From the NCBI GenBank assembly GCA_964517135.1, contig CAZFBA010000004.1:62001-126000 (forward strand): 64,000 nt of DNA, in the 5' to 3' direction. Positions within the stretch are counted from its first letter, which is position 1; each line of letters starts with the position of its first letter. Both the position numbers and the translations under genes were made by a program. The stretch is from CAZFBA01 sp964517135 (lineage in GTDB: Bacteria > Cyanobacteriota > Vampirovibrionia > JBFMGH01). This document shows positions 35,483 to 44,169 of the stretch, piece after piece. The notes beneath the pieces were generated by a model. The model saw nothing but the letters and a program-made list of their open reading frames with translations. It made no database searches and was not told where the DNA came from.

Positions 35483-35871
35483 AAGCTTATTTATCCCTGT
35501 TAATAGATGAAACCCTATTATTAATAATAAGATGTGTTGCAAGTATTATCATCCACTAGCTATAGTATTTATAATATTATGCCCGCACAGGTTACATTTT
35601 AAACGCTTATAATTAACGTCAAAAGTAATCAGATTTCAGAAAATCCTGGAGACTTTTAGAATTGTTTAATTTTTTATGTAGTTTAGTATAATTTTTAAGA
35701 TTTTATCGCAGGTTTTGAGAAACCTGAAAATTTATTCTCATCATCATTTAAGATGATATTAACACCAAACAAAACACTTCTTTAACTTTGAAAGTAAGAT
35801 AAAGAGTAATTTAATTATTTTAGATACCAGCCAGATGTGAATTTAAACAAACTATTACCGGGTAACCTTCG
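35483..35871. other. Intergenic region with long repeat copy 2
   Basis: 389 bp between fliD and the small 80-aa gene. The repeat 35609-35692 lies inside, so the two genes are probably separate transcripts. No ORF seen. Confidence 0.55.
35609..35692 (+). repeat. AGTAATCAGATTTC interspersed repeat, long copy 2
   Basis: Contains AAAAGTAATCAGATTTCAGA, then GGAGACTTTTAGAATTG and TTTATGTAGTTTAGTATAA, nearly identical to 31373-31454. Confidence 0.85.
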
Positions 35872-36114
35872 TTACCGGAGTTTTTCGAGAACCTTTGTAA
35901 TGAAGTTTTCAGAAAATTGAACTTTATCTCCAAATTCTTCATAAAGAAAATGCCTGACTACTTCTCTTTGAAATGCTTCAGGTTCTTTGCGGCAATCAAT
36001 AAGCATATTGGCAAAGATATCTTTTTCAGAGACTTTGCCAGCACTAATTGCATTGGTTACATTTTTAGAGTTTGTTTTTTGCACACTGGAATTTCCAATT
36101 TTGGTTTCAACCAC
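35872..36114 (-). CDS. Small hypothetical protein upstream of fliD
   Basis: 80 aa from GTG 36114, preceded by an AGGGGGGAAG purine tract; an alternative TTG at 36147 would add 11 residues encoded by that tract. The N-terminus is polar (VETKIGNSSVQKTNSKNV). The C-terminal ~45 residues are helical and charged (EPEAFQREVVRHFLYEEFGDKV...ITKVLEKLR). No signal peptide. The position next to fliD suggests a flagellar role such as a FlgM-like or chaperone-type protein, but no family motif supports this. Confidence 0.5.
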   Translation of the reverse strand: MVETKIGNSSVQKTNSKNVTNAISAGKVSEKDIFANMLIDCRKEPEAFQREVVRHFLYEEFGDKVQFSENFITKVLEKLR

Positions 36115-36305
36115 GATGGTCTCTTCCCCCCTCAAGAAAGTACTCAATATTTGTATGCTACCTATTATAGTTAGGAATATAGTTTTATGCTACTAATAAT
36201 AAAATTCTCAAGCAAAAAAAGTGATAGCAAAAGCGATTTTGTTTTACAAAGCGTTACAATTTATACTTTAATAGAATATTAAATGCTTTTATTTAAAAAA
36301 TTACT

Positions 36306-36334
36306 TTTACCGAACAATAATTTAGTTTTATAAT
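36306..36334 (+). promoter_or_regulatory. Putative sigma70 promoter of fumarase
   Basis: TTTACC, 17-bp spacer, TATAAT, ending 37 bp before the ATG of the fumarase gene. Perfect -10 and a weak -35. Confidence 0.5.
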
Positions 36335-36371
36335 ATCTAAACAAATAATAAATTGTATAAATATAAAGGGT

Positions 36372-37874
36372 ATGAAAATGGGCAAATCAAAAATCAACTC
36401 ATCAACAATAACAAAAGCAGTCAAACTTCTCTGTGAACAGGCTAACTATTACCTGCCACAGGATGTATTTGAAGGTATACATGAAATGTATCTCCAGGAA
36501 GAGTCACCACTGGGCAAAAACCTGTTAAACGAGATACTTCATAACGCCTATCTTGCGTCAAAATCCAGGCGCCCCATCTGTCAGGATACCGGTCTTACAG
36601 TTGTATTCATTGATATAGGCCAGGATGTTGAGCTAGAAGGAGAAAACCTGTATGATGCCATTAATGAAGGTGTTAAACAGGCTTATTCAGATGGTTTCTT
36701 AAGAAAGTCTATTGTAGATGACCCTGTATTTGAAAGAAAAAATACAGGCACAAATACTCCGGCCGTTATCCATAGCCGCATTGTTCCGGGTAATACCATA
36801 AAAATTATCATCGCCCCTAAAGGAGGTGGCAGCGAAAATATGAGTACCCTGAAAATGCTTAAACCTGCTGAAGGTGTTGAAGGTGTAATCAAATTTGTCG
36901 TGGATTCTGTCAATATCGCAGGCGCAAACCCCTGCCCGCCTATTCATGTTGGAGTAGGTATCGGTGGATCAATGGAATATGCCGCATTACTTGCCAAAAA
37001 AGCCCTGCTAAATAAAATTATACCGCAAGAAGAACTGGAAGAACAGGCTAAATCGTGCAAAAAATCAGCTCTCGAGCTAAGAATACTCAAAGAAATTCAA
37101 AAACTTGGTATCGGTACACAGGGCCTCGGAGGTACACTTACAGCTATTGGTGTTAGCATTGAAATGTATCCCTGCCACATAGCCAGTATGCCAGTTGCTG
37201 TCAACATTAACTGCCACGCTGCAAGACATGCAGAAATAATCATTGATGAAACTACAGCTGTTCAAAATACCCCGTCAGAACTGTTTGATATGCCTGAACC
37301 TGAAATACTTGCAGAAGACAGCACGGTTAAAAAAATTAACCTGCCTCTTACAGAAGAAACCATTAAAAATCTTAATGCAGGCGATAAGGTACTTCTGAGT
37401 GGCACAATCTTTACCGGTCGTGATGCTGCCCATAAACGCCTGGTTAACTGTATAGATAAAAATGAAAAACTGCCTGTTGATCTGAAAGGTCAGATAATAT
37501 ATTATGTTGGCCCATGCCCGGCAAAAGAAAATGAGGTTATTGGCCCTGCTGGCCCTACAACATCAGGCAGAATGGATGCTTATGCTCCTTCTCTTCTGAC
37601 TCTGGGGCTAAAAGGAATGATTGGCAAAGGGTATAGAAATCAGTCTGTTATTGATTCTATCATTGCTAATAAAGCTATTTATATGGTAGCAACAGGTGGC
37701 GCAGGAGCTCTTCTTGCACAAAAGATCAAAAAAGCTGAGGTTGTAGCCTATGATGACCTTGGTCCTGAGGCTATATACAAGCTTGAGATAGAAAATTTTC
37801 CTGTAACTGTCTGTATAGATAGCAAAGGTAATAATTATTACGATATAGGTAAGAATAAATACAAAAAACAGTAA
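36372..37874 (+). CDS. Class I fumarate hydratase (fused alpha and beta domains)
   Basis: 500 aa with AAAGGG before the start (ATG AAA ATG, the second ATG at 36378 also possible). The alpha part (~1-280) has RRPICQDTGLTVVF, GGGSENMSTLKML, NPCPPIHVGVGIGG and GTQGLGG. The beta part (~310-500) has LLSGTIFTGRDAAHKR, YVGPCPAKENEVIGPAGPTTSGRMD and TGGAGALLA. The cysteines in ICQDTG and NPCPP hold the [4Fe-4S] cluster. It interconverts fumarate and malate and is oxygen-sensitive, fitting an anaerobic or microaerobic lifestyle. Confidence 0.93.
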   Translation: MKMGKSKINSSTITKAVKLLCEQANYYLPQDVFEGIHEMYLQEESPLGKNLLNEILHNAYLASKSRRPICQDTGLTVVFIDIGQDVELEGENLYDAINEGVKQAYSDGFLRKSIVDDPVFERKNTGTNTPAVIHSRIVPGNTIKIIIAPKGGGSENMSTLKMLKPAEGVEGVIKFVVDSVNIAGANPCPPIHVGVGIGGSMEYAALLAKKALLNKIIPQEELEEQAKSCKKSALELRILKEIQKLGIGTQGLGGTLTAIGVSIEMYPCHIASMPVAVNINCHAARHAEIIIDETTAVQNTPSELFDMPEPEILAEDSTVKKINLPLTEETIKNLNAGDKVLLSGTIFTGRDAAHKRLVNCIDKNEKLPVDLKGQIIYYVGPCPAKENEVIGPAGPTTSGRMDAYAPSLLTLGLKGMIGKGYRNQSVIDSIIANKAIYMVATGGAGALLAQKIKKAEVVAYDDLGPEAIYKLEIENFPVTVCIDSKGNNYYDIGKNKYKKQ

Positions 37875-38200
37875 TTCAATAAATATAAATTCCACACAAG
37901 ACCGGATAATACCGGTTTTGTTGTTTGTAAAACCTGTCATTAAAGACTCATGCAAAACTTAAAAAATTCTATTATTATGTTATGTGCTGGTATATATATA
38001 ATTAAATAATCCTGAGATTTTTTTGGGTTCATTAACTTGAATTATTGCTGTTTTTGTTGTATTAATAAGCAGGTTGTCAGTCAAACAGTGGAAGATAAGA
38101 AAAATAAATTTAAAAAACGTTACATCAAGGGGGAAATTAAGCAACTTTTTTTAATCAGGGGTTTTTACTTTTAAAATATGTGGGATAAGAAACAAAATTC
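37875..38200. other. Intergenic region, 326 bp
   Basis: It holds the fumarase terminator and, near 37950, ACTCATGCAAAACTTAAAAAATTC, resembling the left end of the ~187-bp repeat (CAGTGCATAACTTAAAAAAATCG). No ORF. Confidence 0.5.
37901..37920 (+). terminator. Weak rho-independent terminator
   Basis: ACCGG, 6-nt loop, CCGGT, then TTTGTTG. It lies 26 bp after the fumarase stop. Confidence 0.6.
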
Positions 38201-40315
38201 ATGAATATAAGTTCGATAGCGAATAGTGCGGCTATTACAGGCTGGACAAGCAATAAAGGGGTTCAAAAAATCCTTTCAGATATAGGCAATGAGTCTAAAT
38301 TGCTGCCTGTAGCCTTGCTTGAACTGGGGGTACAGACAGGCAGAAGCTATCATGCTCAGAAACGTGGCGGATATTATGAGTTTAAAGAAACTTTGCTTGA
38401 AGGGGCCCTGGCAGCAGCAGTCTGGATGGGTGGTATAAAGATATTAAATAAAGTCGGTGACCTGGCTTTTGAGAAATTACTTGGTATTAATACTTCTGTT
38501 GACTGGAAACAGGTTCCGGATCTTGCTAAAGGCAGGTTAAATCCTGATAAGTTTATGAAATTGACATATGGAACCAAGTTTTTAAAACTGGTTGCCAGTG
38601 TTGGTTTAAGTATATATACTGTAGGTGTTCTTATCCCCAAATATAAACAGAAATTAACGAGAGAAAGTATTCAAAGAAAGAAAAAAGAAGAGGCTATTGA
38701 AAAATCAAAATCCAGTATTAAGCCCCATGTGCTGGAAAACATAAATAAGAGTCTTCTTTCTACAAAGTCTGACTACCAAATACCGGTTAATTTACCTGAA
38801 AACATCACTGTTGAACATTTAAAAGTTCTTGCTGATAGTCCTCTTCACGGGACAAGATTTATGGGTCATTCTCAAAAAGGCAATGAGCCAAGCTTTACAG
38901 GTGCTATGAATATTCTAACAAAGGTGGGTTATGCACTTGAAAATCAAACAATACCCCAGCTGGCTGTAATTGATACAGGTATTACAGGTGGAAGAATCAT
39001 CAATGCCAGAAATAAAGACGAAGCAATAGAGATTTTCTTTAGAGATTCTGCTTCAAGTATGTTCTATTATTTCTGTATACCTTTGATAAGTAGAGGTTTG
39101 GCGGGTATGTTTGATGCTAAACTTGGTATTCATACTGCTCTTGACCCTAAAGCTATGGACCCAGTTTCTCAGGCATTTAAGCAGCGTATTTTTGATATTG
39201 CAAAGGCCAATAAAGGCGTCATTGGTATTGATGATATTCAGAAAGCTATAATGGGTACAAGTAATACAGCTGTATCTGATGCCGTTAAGAATGCACTGTT
39301 AAAGTCTTCAGGGCAAACCCTGACGCCAGATCAGGTAAAAACAATTGTTTCCAATATTGATGACTTTCTGCCAAAAGCAATTCAGGGTGCAGCCAGTGCC
39401 AGCAAGTCTCAGATTGCCAGAGAGCTTCAGGCTTATCTTGCAGGTGTATCAAAACGTGCGGTTATCGTAGCACAGAGTCAAGCTCAGTCAGCAACCTCAT
39501 CAAGTTTGAGGAGTCTGGCTAACCTTATGGATGATGTTGCAAGAACACAGCCGGCTTCTGCCAAACAGGTTCAGGCAGCAGCTAAATCTATTCAAGAACT
39601 ATCTAATAAAGCTTATGCTCAGGTTCAAACAGGTAAGGGGCTTGATGCTAATATCCTTAAACAGGTTGAGCAAGCTATTAGATCCCTTGGAAAGACCAAC
39701 CTTGATGATCAATTAATGCTAAAAATTAACCAGGGCCTTAAAACAGTTCAGGCAAGTTCTTCGACAGCAGGTTATATTACAAAAGAAGCTCTTGAAGAGG
39801 TTATTAAAGGTGGCTTAACAAGAGATTCAAACTTCTTAAAACAGGTACTGGCAAACGTAAATGGAAAGGTCGTTGGTGATCCAACAAAATATGTTTCACC
39901 GGCTGAGCATAAAACCTTACAGCAGGCAGTTGATCGTTATGCTAAACGGGTTATCAGTCAGCTTGAAAAGTCTGTTGTGATTAAGCCGGGTGAAAAAATT
40001 AGCATTGATAAGATTGATGATGTACTTAATAAGACTATTGCACAATCAAAAAATAAAAATATACTCTTCAAAGGCCTTTATTTAGCAGCAGGTCTTGCTT
40101 TAGCTATCTTCTGTTTATCCTGGGCTATTCCGAAAGCACAGTATCTGATAACTAAAATGAGAACTGGCAAAGATTCATTCCCTGGTGTGGCAGGCCTTCT
40201 TGATGATGAAACAAAAACAAATAAGCCTTTTAAGCCTGTAAACCCTGAAACATATAGTTCTGGATCTCAACCCTTTGATCTTTTTGTGAAGCAAAAGTTT
40301 GTTCAAAAAAAATAG
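38201..40315 (+). CDS. Large hypothetical membrane/coiled protein
   Basis: 704 aa, SD weak (GGGATAAG). The N-terminus MNISSIANSAAITGW resembles the MHVNSIANFPN start of an M18 peptidase in the window. Hydrophobic segments lie near 70-95 (LLEGALAAAVWMGGIKIL), 125-145 (LKLVASVGLSIYTVGVLIP) and 285-300 (SSMFYYFCIPLISRGLAG). A long Ala/Gln/Ser helical region (~340-600) follows, then a C-terminal TM helix near 640-665 (LYLAAGLALAIFCLSWAIP). An internal PSFTGAMNI element matches the PSF-x-G motif of neighbours. No known family; possibly a lineage-specific membrane-anchored surface or division protein. Confidence 0.75.
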   Translation: MNISSIANSAAITGWTSNKGVQKILSDIGNESKLLPVALLELGVQTGRSYHAQKRGGYYEFKETLLEGALAAAVWMGGIKILNKVGDLAFEKLLGINTSVDWKQVPDLAKGRLNPDKFMKLTYGTKFLKLVASVGLSIYTVGVLIPKYKQKLTRESIQRKKKEEAIEKSKSSIKPHVLENINKSLLSTKSDYQIPVNLPENITVEHLKVLADSPLHGTRFMGHSQKGNEPSFTGAMNILTKVGYALENQTIPQLAVIDTGITGGRIINARNKDEAIEIFFRDSASSMFYYFCIPLISRGLAGMFDAKLGIHTALDPKAMDPVSQAFKQRIFDIAKANKGVIGIDDIQKAIMGTSNTAVSDAVKNALLKSSGQTLTPDQVKTIVSNIDDFLPKAIQGAASASKSQIARELQAYLAGVSKRAVIVAQSQAQSATSSSLRSLANLMDDVARTQPASAKQVQAAAKSIQELSNKAYAQVQTGKGLDANILKQVEQAIRSLGKTNLDDQLMLKINQGLKTVQASSSTAGYITKEALEEVIKGGLTRDSNFLKQVLANVNGKVVGDPTKYVSPAEHKTLQQAVDRYAKRVISQLEKSVVIKPGEKISIDKIDDVLNKTIAQSKNKNILFKGLYLAAGLALAIFCLSWAIPKAQYLITKMRTGKDSFPGVAGLLDDETKTNKPFKPVNPETYSSGSQPFDLFVKQKFVQKK

Positions 40316-40349
40316 CCTGAACTTTTTCGAGTTTATTGAAAATTGCTAT

Positions 40350-40404
40350 TATAATCAACGTCATAAGTAATCAGATTTCAGAAAATATAGGGCGGGTGTT
40401 TTTG
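40350..40404 (+). repeat. AGTAATCAGATTTC interspersed repeat, copy 3
   Basis: AACGTCATAAGTAATCAGAT, TTCAGAAAATATAG, GGGCGGGTGTTTTTGC. It shares the left half with copies 1 and 2 but has the GGGCGGGTG right half, as in the 10528 and 16720 copies. Confidence 0.8.
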
Positions 40405-40410
40405 CATGCT

Positions 40411-40433
40411 AAAAGAGCCCTGTGATCGGGCTC
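40411..40433 (-). terminator. Intrinsic terminator with no - strand ORF upstream
   Basis: Read on the - strand: GAGCCC, loop GATCACA, GGGCTC, then TTTT. In the + direction there is no T-run. Confidence 0.7.
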
Positions 40434-40790
40434 CCTTAGCTTTATAAAAACTTTGTTTGTCGTTGATTAGTTATGTTTTCCTTTTCCGTCCTCCATGTTA
40501 TGTACTAACTGTCTACACTACACACACTTTACTACACGATAAGACCTACACTACATTAGTTTAGGCTATGGTTTTTCCGGTCTAGCACCCTCCTTTCATT
40601 GAAATACTACGTTTGCCTGGTAAAAGTTGTTTTATGATAACGATAAATCCGTTCTGTGAGTCTGTAATGTTTTTTGATGAACCTCCTTAAAAAAATAAAA
40701 TGCTAAAAGACAATGTGCTTTTGGTTAATGGGTTATCCATTAAATTTTTCTATCGCATCACTCCTCTCATCTATCATTTATCTCTTCTAA
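40411..40790 (-). ncRNA. Candidate GGA-rich small RNA
   Basis: On the - strand this gap has many purine motifs without an ORF: GAGGAGTG, ATGGATAAC, AAGGAGGTT, ACGGATT, AAAGGAGGG, ATGGAGGACGG, AAAGGAAAAC. It ends in GAGCCC-gatcaca-GGGCTC-TTTT, a good intrinsic terminator. Repeated GGA motifs plus a terminator are the hallmark of CsrB/RsmY-type RNAs that titrate CsrA. Boundaries are approximate; a TATATT lies near 40795. No csrA is in the window. Confidence 0.4.
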
Positions 40791-41140
40791 ATATATAAAA
40801 ACAAATTCCTGTATGAAATTGCCCATTTAAAAAGGAAAAATTTATTTCTTTACAAAATTGAAACAAATAGCTTTTCTTAAGTTTTCAAGAATGAATACTG
40901 AATAAGTCTTGACTTCACTGGATTTCTCATTAGGGCGATTTTATAACTCCTTAATCTATCTGTGATTGAAGAATCCTGAAAAATTTCAAAAAAATATAAA
41001 AGAATAGATTTTTCACACAACAATTATATGAGCAACATATGCCAATACCTCTGACTTTGTGTAGTCTTCAGTGGGTTATTGTTCCATAGAATATGAGAAG
41101 GAATCAGCTTAACAAATCTTAATATTTATAAGATAAAACT

Positions 41141-41174
41141 AAAATGCCGGGCAATCCTTAAAAGTTACCCGGCA
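41141..41174 (-). terminator. Terminator of the LeuCD-like operon
   Basis: - strand TGCCGGG, 16-nt loop, CCCGGCA, then TTTTAGTTTTA. It is 38 bp after the dehydrogenase stop. Confidence 0.8.
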
Positions 41175-41212
41175 CAATAGATTGAAGTAATCAAGTTTAA
41201 AACCTAATAATA

Positions 41213-42304
41213 TTAGAATTTTTGAGCGATGGCTCTTGCCATATCCAGTGTAGAAGTAGAACCGCCCATATCATATGTTCGAGCTTTACCTTCTTTAATG
41301 ACTTCTGCGACAGCTTCTTCCAGAGTTTTAGCTTTTTCAGTTTCACCCAGCCAGTCAAGCATCATTTTGCCTGCCAGAATTGTAGCTATCGGGTTTACTT
41401 TATACATACCAAAGTATTTTGGGGCTGATCCGTGGGTTGGTTCAAAAACTGCATAGTTTTTGCCAATATTTCCACTGCACCCAAATCCTAATCCGCCTAC
41501 CAATTGTGCGCAAAGGTCTGATATAATATCTCCAAATAGGTTGGTTGTTACAATTACATCATAATTATATGGGTTTTTTAGCAGCCACATGCACATTGCA
41601 TCAATATTTGCTTCTCCGTATTCAATATCAGGGTAGTCTTTTGCAACATCTCTGGCTGCATCCATAAATGTACCGCAGGTTGCTCTGAGAACGTTAGCTT
41701 TATGTATAGCTGTTACTCTTTTTCTACCATGTTTTTTAGCATATTCAAATGCTGAACGTACAATTCTTTCAGATCCTTTTCTGGTAATTGATCTGATAGA
41801 AATTGATGCGTCTTCCGGGATCTTTTTCATTTTTTCAATAGCGTACATTTCTTTTGGTACTTCTTCAAAATCTACGCCAATGTACATTCCTTCAGTATTT
41901 TCTCTGAAAACAACAAGATCAATATCATCTTTATAGTTTAGCGGGTTACCGGGATATGCTTTGCATGGGCGCAAGCAGGTATATAAATCCAGTAACTGTC
42001 TCATTTTAACAATTGGGCTGGAATATACATAGCCTTTACCCTGTAATTCAGGGGCAAGTTCTTTTGCTGCTTCACCTTTGGGTTTTGAAGTAATAGCTCC
42101 AAAGAAAGCACAATCAGTATTGTTAAGCAGCTCAAGAGTTCTTTCCGGTAGTGCATTTCCTTCTTTTACCCAGAATTCCCAGCCAATATCTCCGTGAATA
42201 TACTCTGCATCAAGTTCCATTTTATCAAAAATTATTCTGGCAGCTTCACACACTTCAATGCCAACACCATCGCCTGGTAACCAGGCTATCTTGTACTTTG
42301 CCAT
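41213..42304 (-). CDS. Isocitrate/isopropylmalate dehydrogenase family enzyme
   Basis: 363 aa with SD GGAGG. Beta-decarboxylating dehydrogenase features are WLPGDGVGIEV at the start, substrate loop arginines (MRQLLDLYTCLRPCKAYPG), DLVVFRENTEGMYIGVDFE, the catalytic Lys in TAIHKANVLR, the metal Asp in TTNLFGDIISDLCAQLVGGLG, and the cofactor segment FEPTHGSAPKYFG. The REN-x-EGMY motif is closer to isocitrate or homoisocitrate dehydrogenases than to LeuB (usually REL-x-GG-x-YFG). NAD is the likely cofactor. It is encoded 21 bp after the LeuD-like gene, so its substrate is presumably the hydratase product. Confidence 0.85.
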   Translation of the reverse strand: MAKYKIAWLPGDGVGIEVCEAARIIFDKMELDAEYIHGDIGWEFWVKEGNALPERTLELLNNTDCAFFGAITSKPKGEAAKELAPELQGKGYVYSSPIVKMRQLLDLYTCLRPCKAYPGNPLNYKDDIDLVVFRENTEGMYIGVDFEEVPKEMYAIEKMKKIPEDASISIRSITRKGSERIVRSAFEYAKKHGRKRVTAIHKANVLRATCGTFMDAARDVAKDYPDIEYGEANIDAMCMWLLKNPYNYDVIVTTNLFGDIISDLCAQLVGGLGFGCSGNIGKNYAVFEPTHGSAPKYFGMYKVNPIATILAGKMMLDWLGETEKAKTLEEAVAEVIKEGKARTYDMGGSTSTLDMARAIAQKF

Positions 42305-42325
42305 AAGACCTCCTGCAATAAATAT

Positions 42326-42841
42326 CTATACTTTACCATGTTTTTTTCTTAAATAAGGTACTAAACCTCCTTCTTTGAGTAGATTAACGGCTCTATCGTC
42401 CAGTGGTGCAGATTGAATAGTTTCACCAGTGGTAATATTTTTTATAGAGCCTTCAAGCAGATTTATTTCCAGCTCATCTCCCTCGTTGATTTTTTTATAA
42501 GCTTCAGGGCTGGTTATAAGTGGTAGTCCGAGGTTAATTGAGTTTCTGAAAAAGATTCTGGCAAAAGAGCCAGCTATTATAGCACCGAACCCGGCAATTT
42601 TAATTGCTGATGCTGCCTGTTCACGGCTTGATCCACATCCGAAATTATTTGCAGCAACTATGATATCTCCGGGTTGAACTTTTTCTCTAAGCTCAGGATA
42701 AGCAAGTTCAAAAACATGCTCTGCTGTTTCTTGCTTATCAGTGATATTAAGATATCTTCCGGGGTAAATTACATCAGTATCAATGTTGTCACCCAGAACT
42801 TTTATGACTTTTCCTTTTATTAGCATACCGTTATTAGACAT
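42326..42841 (-). CDS. LeuD-like aconitase-family small subunit
   Basis: 171 aa from ATG 42841; the SD GAGGAGG sits between this ATG and an in-frame ATG at 42856 and decides the start. Swivelling-domain signatures are GDNIDTDVIYPGRYL and ANNFGCGSSREQAASAIKIAGFGAIIAGSFARIFFRNSINLGLP. It forms the small subunit of isopropylmalate isomerase / homoaconitase / dimethylmaleate hydratase-type enzymes. Its partner is encoded directly upstream. Confidence 0.9.
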   Translation of the reverse strand: MSNNGMLIKGKVIKVLGDNIDTDVIYPGRYLNITDKQETAEHVFELAYPELREKVQPGDIIVAANNFGCGSSREQAASAIKIAGFGAIIAGSFARIFFRNSINLGLPLITSPEAYKKINEGDELEINLLEGSIKNITTGETIQSAPLDDRAVNLLKEGGLVPYLRKKHGKV

Positions 42842-42862
42842 TAAAAACCTCCTCATAGCTTT

Positions 42863-44128
42863 TTAAAGATCGTTAGGGTTGGTAATTTTTCCTGTAATGC
42901 TCGAAGCAGCAACAACAGCAGGAGATGCAAGATATACACCAGAGTCTTTGCTGCCCATACGCCCCAGGAAGTTTCTGTTGGTACTGGAAATACAGTTTTC
43001 TCCAGCTGCCAGAATGCCTTGATGCACACCTACGCAAGGCCCACATCCTGGAGGGTTAATAATAGCTCCGGCATTAATAAGGGTTTGAATGTATCCTTTT
43101 TCAATAGCTCCCAGTAATACTTCCTGAGAAGCCGGTATAACAATCAGTCGGGTATGAGGATTAACGGTTTTGCCTTTCAAAATGCTTGCAGCAATTTCGA
43201 GGTCTTCAAGTCTACCGTTGGTGCAGGAACCTACGACACCCTGATTCACTTTGACATCGCTGACCTGAGAGACAGGTTTAACGTTATCAACAAAGTGCGG
43301 ACAAGCGACAACAGGTTCAGGTATATCTTTTGATACGTCTATTTCCAGCACTTTTTCATATTTAGCATCCGGATCAGCTGCCAGGTTTTTATCATAATCT
43401 ACTTTGACAATGCTTTTTAAGTGATCATTGAGTTTTTTATCCACCGGCATAAATGCAACCTTTGCTCCCATTTCCATTGACAGATTTGATATGGTCATTC
43501 TTGATGAAATAGACATATTATCAATGGTAGGTCCACAAAATTCTACAGCTCTGTAGTCTGCTCCGGAGGCACTAATTTTGCCTATGATATACAGCACAAG
43601 ATCTTTAGCTGATATATAAGGCTTAAACTCGCCTGAAACGTGAAATTTGATGGTGGAAGGAACTTTAAACCAGAGTTCTCCTTCTGTCCATACGCCGGCC
43701 ATTTCGGTAGCACCAATGCCTGTGGAGAAGGCTCCAAAGGCACCGTGGGTGGTTGTATGGGAGTCTGTGCCTACCACTACAGCACCCGGGAATATATGTC
43801 CATTATCAGGGAGTACCTGGTGGCAGATACCTCCTCTTCCTACGTCATAAAAGTTTTTAATACCCTGCTTTTGAATTAATTCTCTGATAGCTTTATGAGT
43901 AGTGGCAGTTCTTTCAGATTCAGCAGGTATTCTATGGTCAAATATAATAACAATTTTATCAGGATCCCAGACTTTTTCAACACCAATTTCAGCAAAGCTT
44001 TTTCTTACTACATCGGCGTTTTCGTGAGACATGGCAACGTCAACCTTTGCCATGACTATTTCGTCTGGTTTTACTGATTGCTTTCCTGAGGCACGTGCGA
44101 GTATTTTTTCAGCAAGTGTCATTCCCAT
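42863..44128 (-). CDS. LeuC-like aconitase-family large subunit
   Basis: 421 aa, the prokaryotic short LeuC2/homoaconitase type. Features are TLAEKILARASGK at the start, VGTDSHTTTHGAFGAFSTGIGATEMAG, and the three [4Fe-4S] cysteines in VVGSCTNGR and GCGPCVGVHQG, ending with STNRNFLGRMGS. It catalyses stereospecific hydration/dehydration of a hydroxy acid with the small subunit. The exact substrate (isopropylmalate, homocitrate, citrate or dimethylmalate) cannot be read from the sequence. It follows the lyase-like gene by 41 bp. Confidence 0.9.
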   Translation of the reverse strand: MGMTLAEKILARASGKQSVKPDEIVMAKVDVAMSHENADVVRKSFAEIGVEKVWDPDKIVIIFDHRIPAESERTATTHKAIRELIQKQGIKNFYDVGRGGICHQVLPDNGHIFPGAVVVGTDSHTTTHGAFGAFSTGIGATEMAGVWTEGELWFKVPSTIKFHVSGEFKPYISAKDLVLYIIGKISASGADYRAVEFCGPTIDNMSISSRMTISNLSMEMGAKVAFMPVDKKLNDHLKSIVKVDYDKNLAADPDAKYEKVLEIDVSKDIPEPVVACPHFVDNVKPVSQVSDVKVNQGVVGSCTNGRLEDLEIAASILKGKTVNPHTRLIVIPASQEVLLGAIEKGYIQTLINAGAIINPPGCGPCVGVHQGILAAGENCISSTNRNFLGRMGSKDSGVYLASPAVVAASSITGKITNPNDL

Positions 44129-44169
44129 TGCTTATGGCTCCTTTCAAGTTGTATATATTATGTCTGAAA

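Larger units (their letters stand above)
40316..41212. other. 0.9-kb gap with possible small RNA
   Basis: No ORF longer than ~10 codons with an RBS. It contains repeat copy 3 (40350-40404), a candidate - strand GGA-rich small RNA (40411-40790) and the terminator of the downstream - strand operon (41141-41174). Confidence 0.6.

Noticed and set aside
31373..40404. Possible CRISPR array
   Set aside because: The repeat copies are kilobases apart and not regularly spaced, and no cas genes are present.
43640..43879. Open frames antisense to the LeuC-like gene
   Set aside because: They coincide with conserved aconitase motifs on the other strand and have no RBS.
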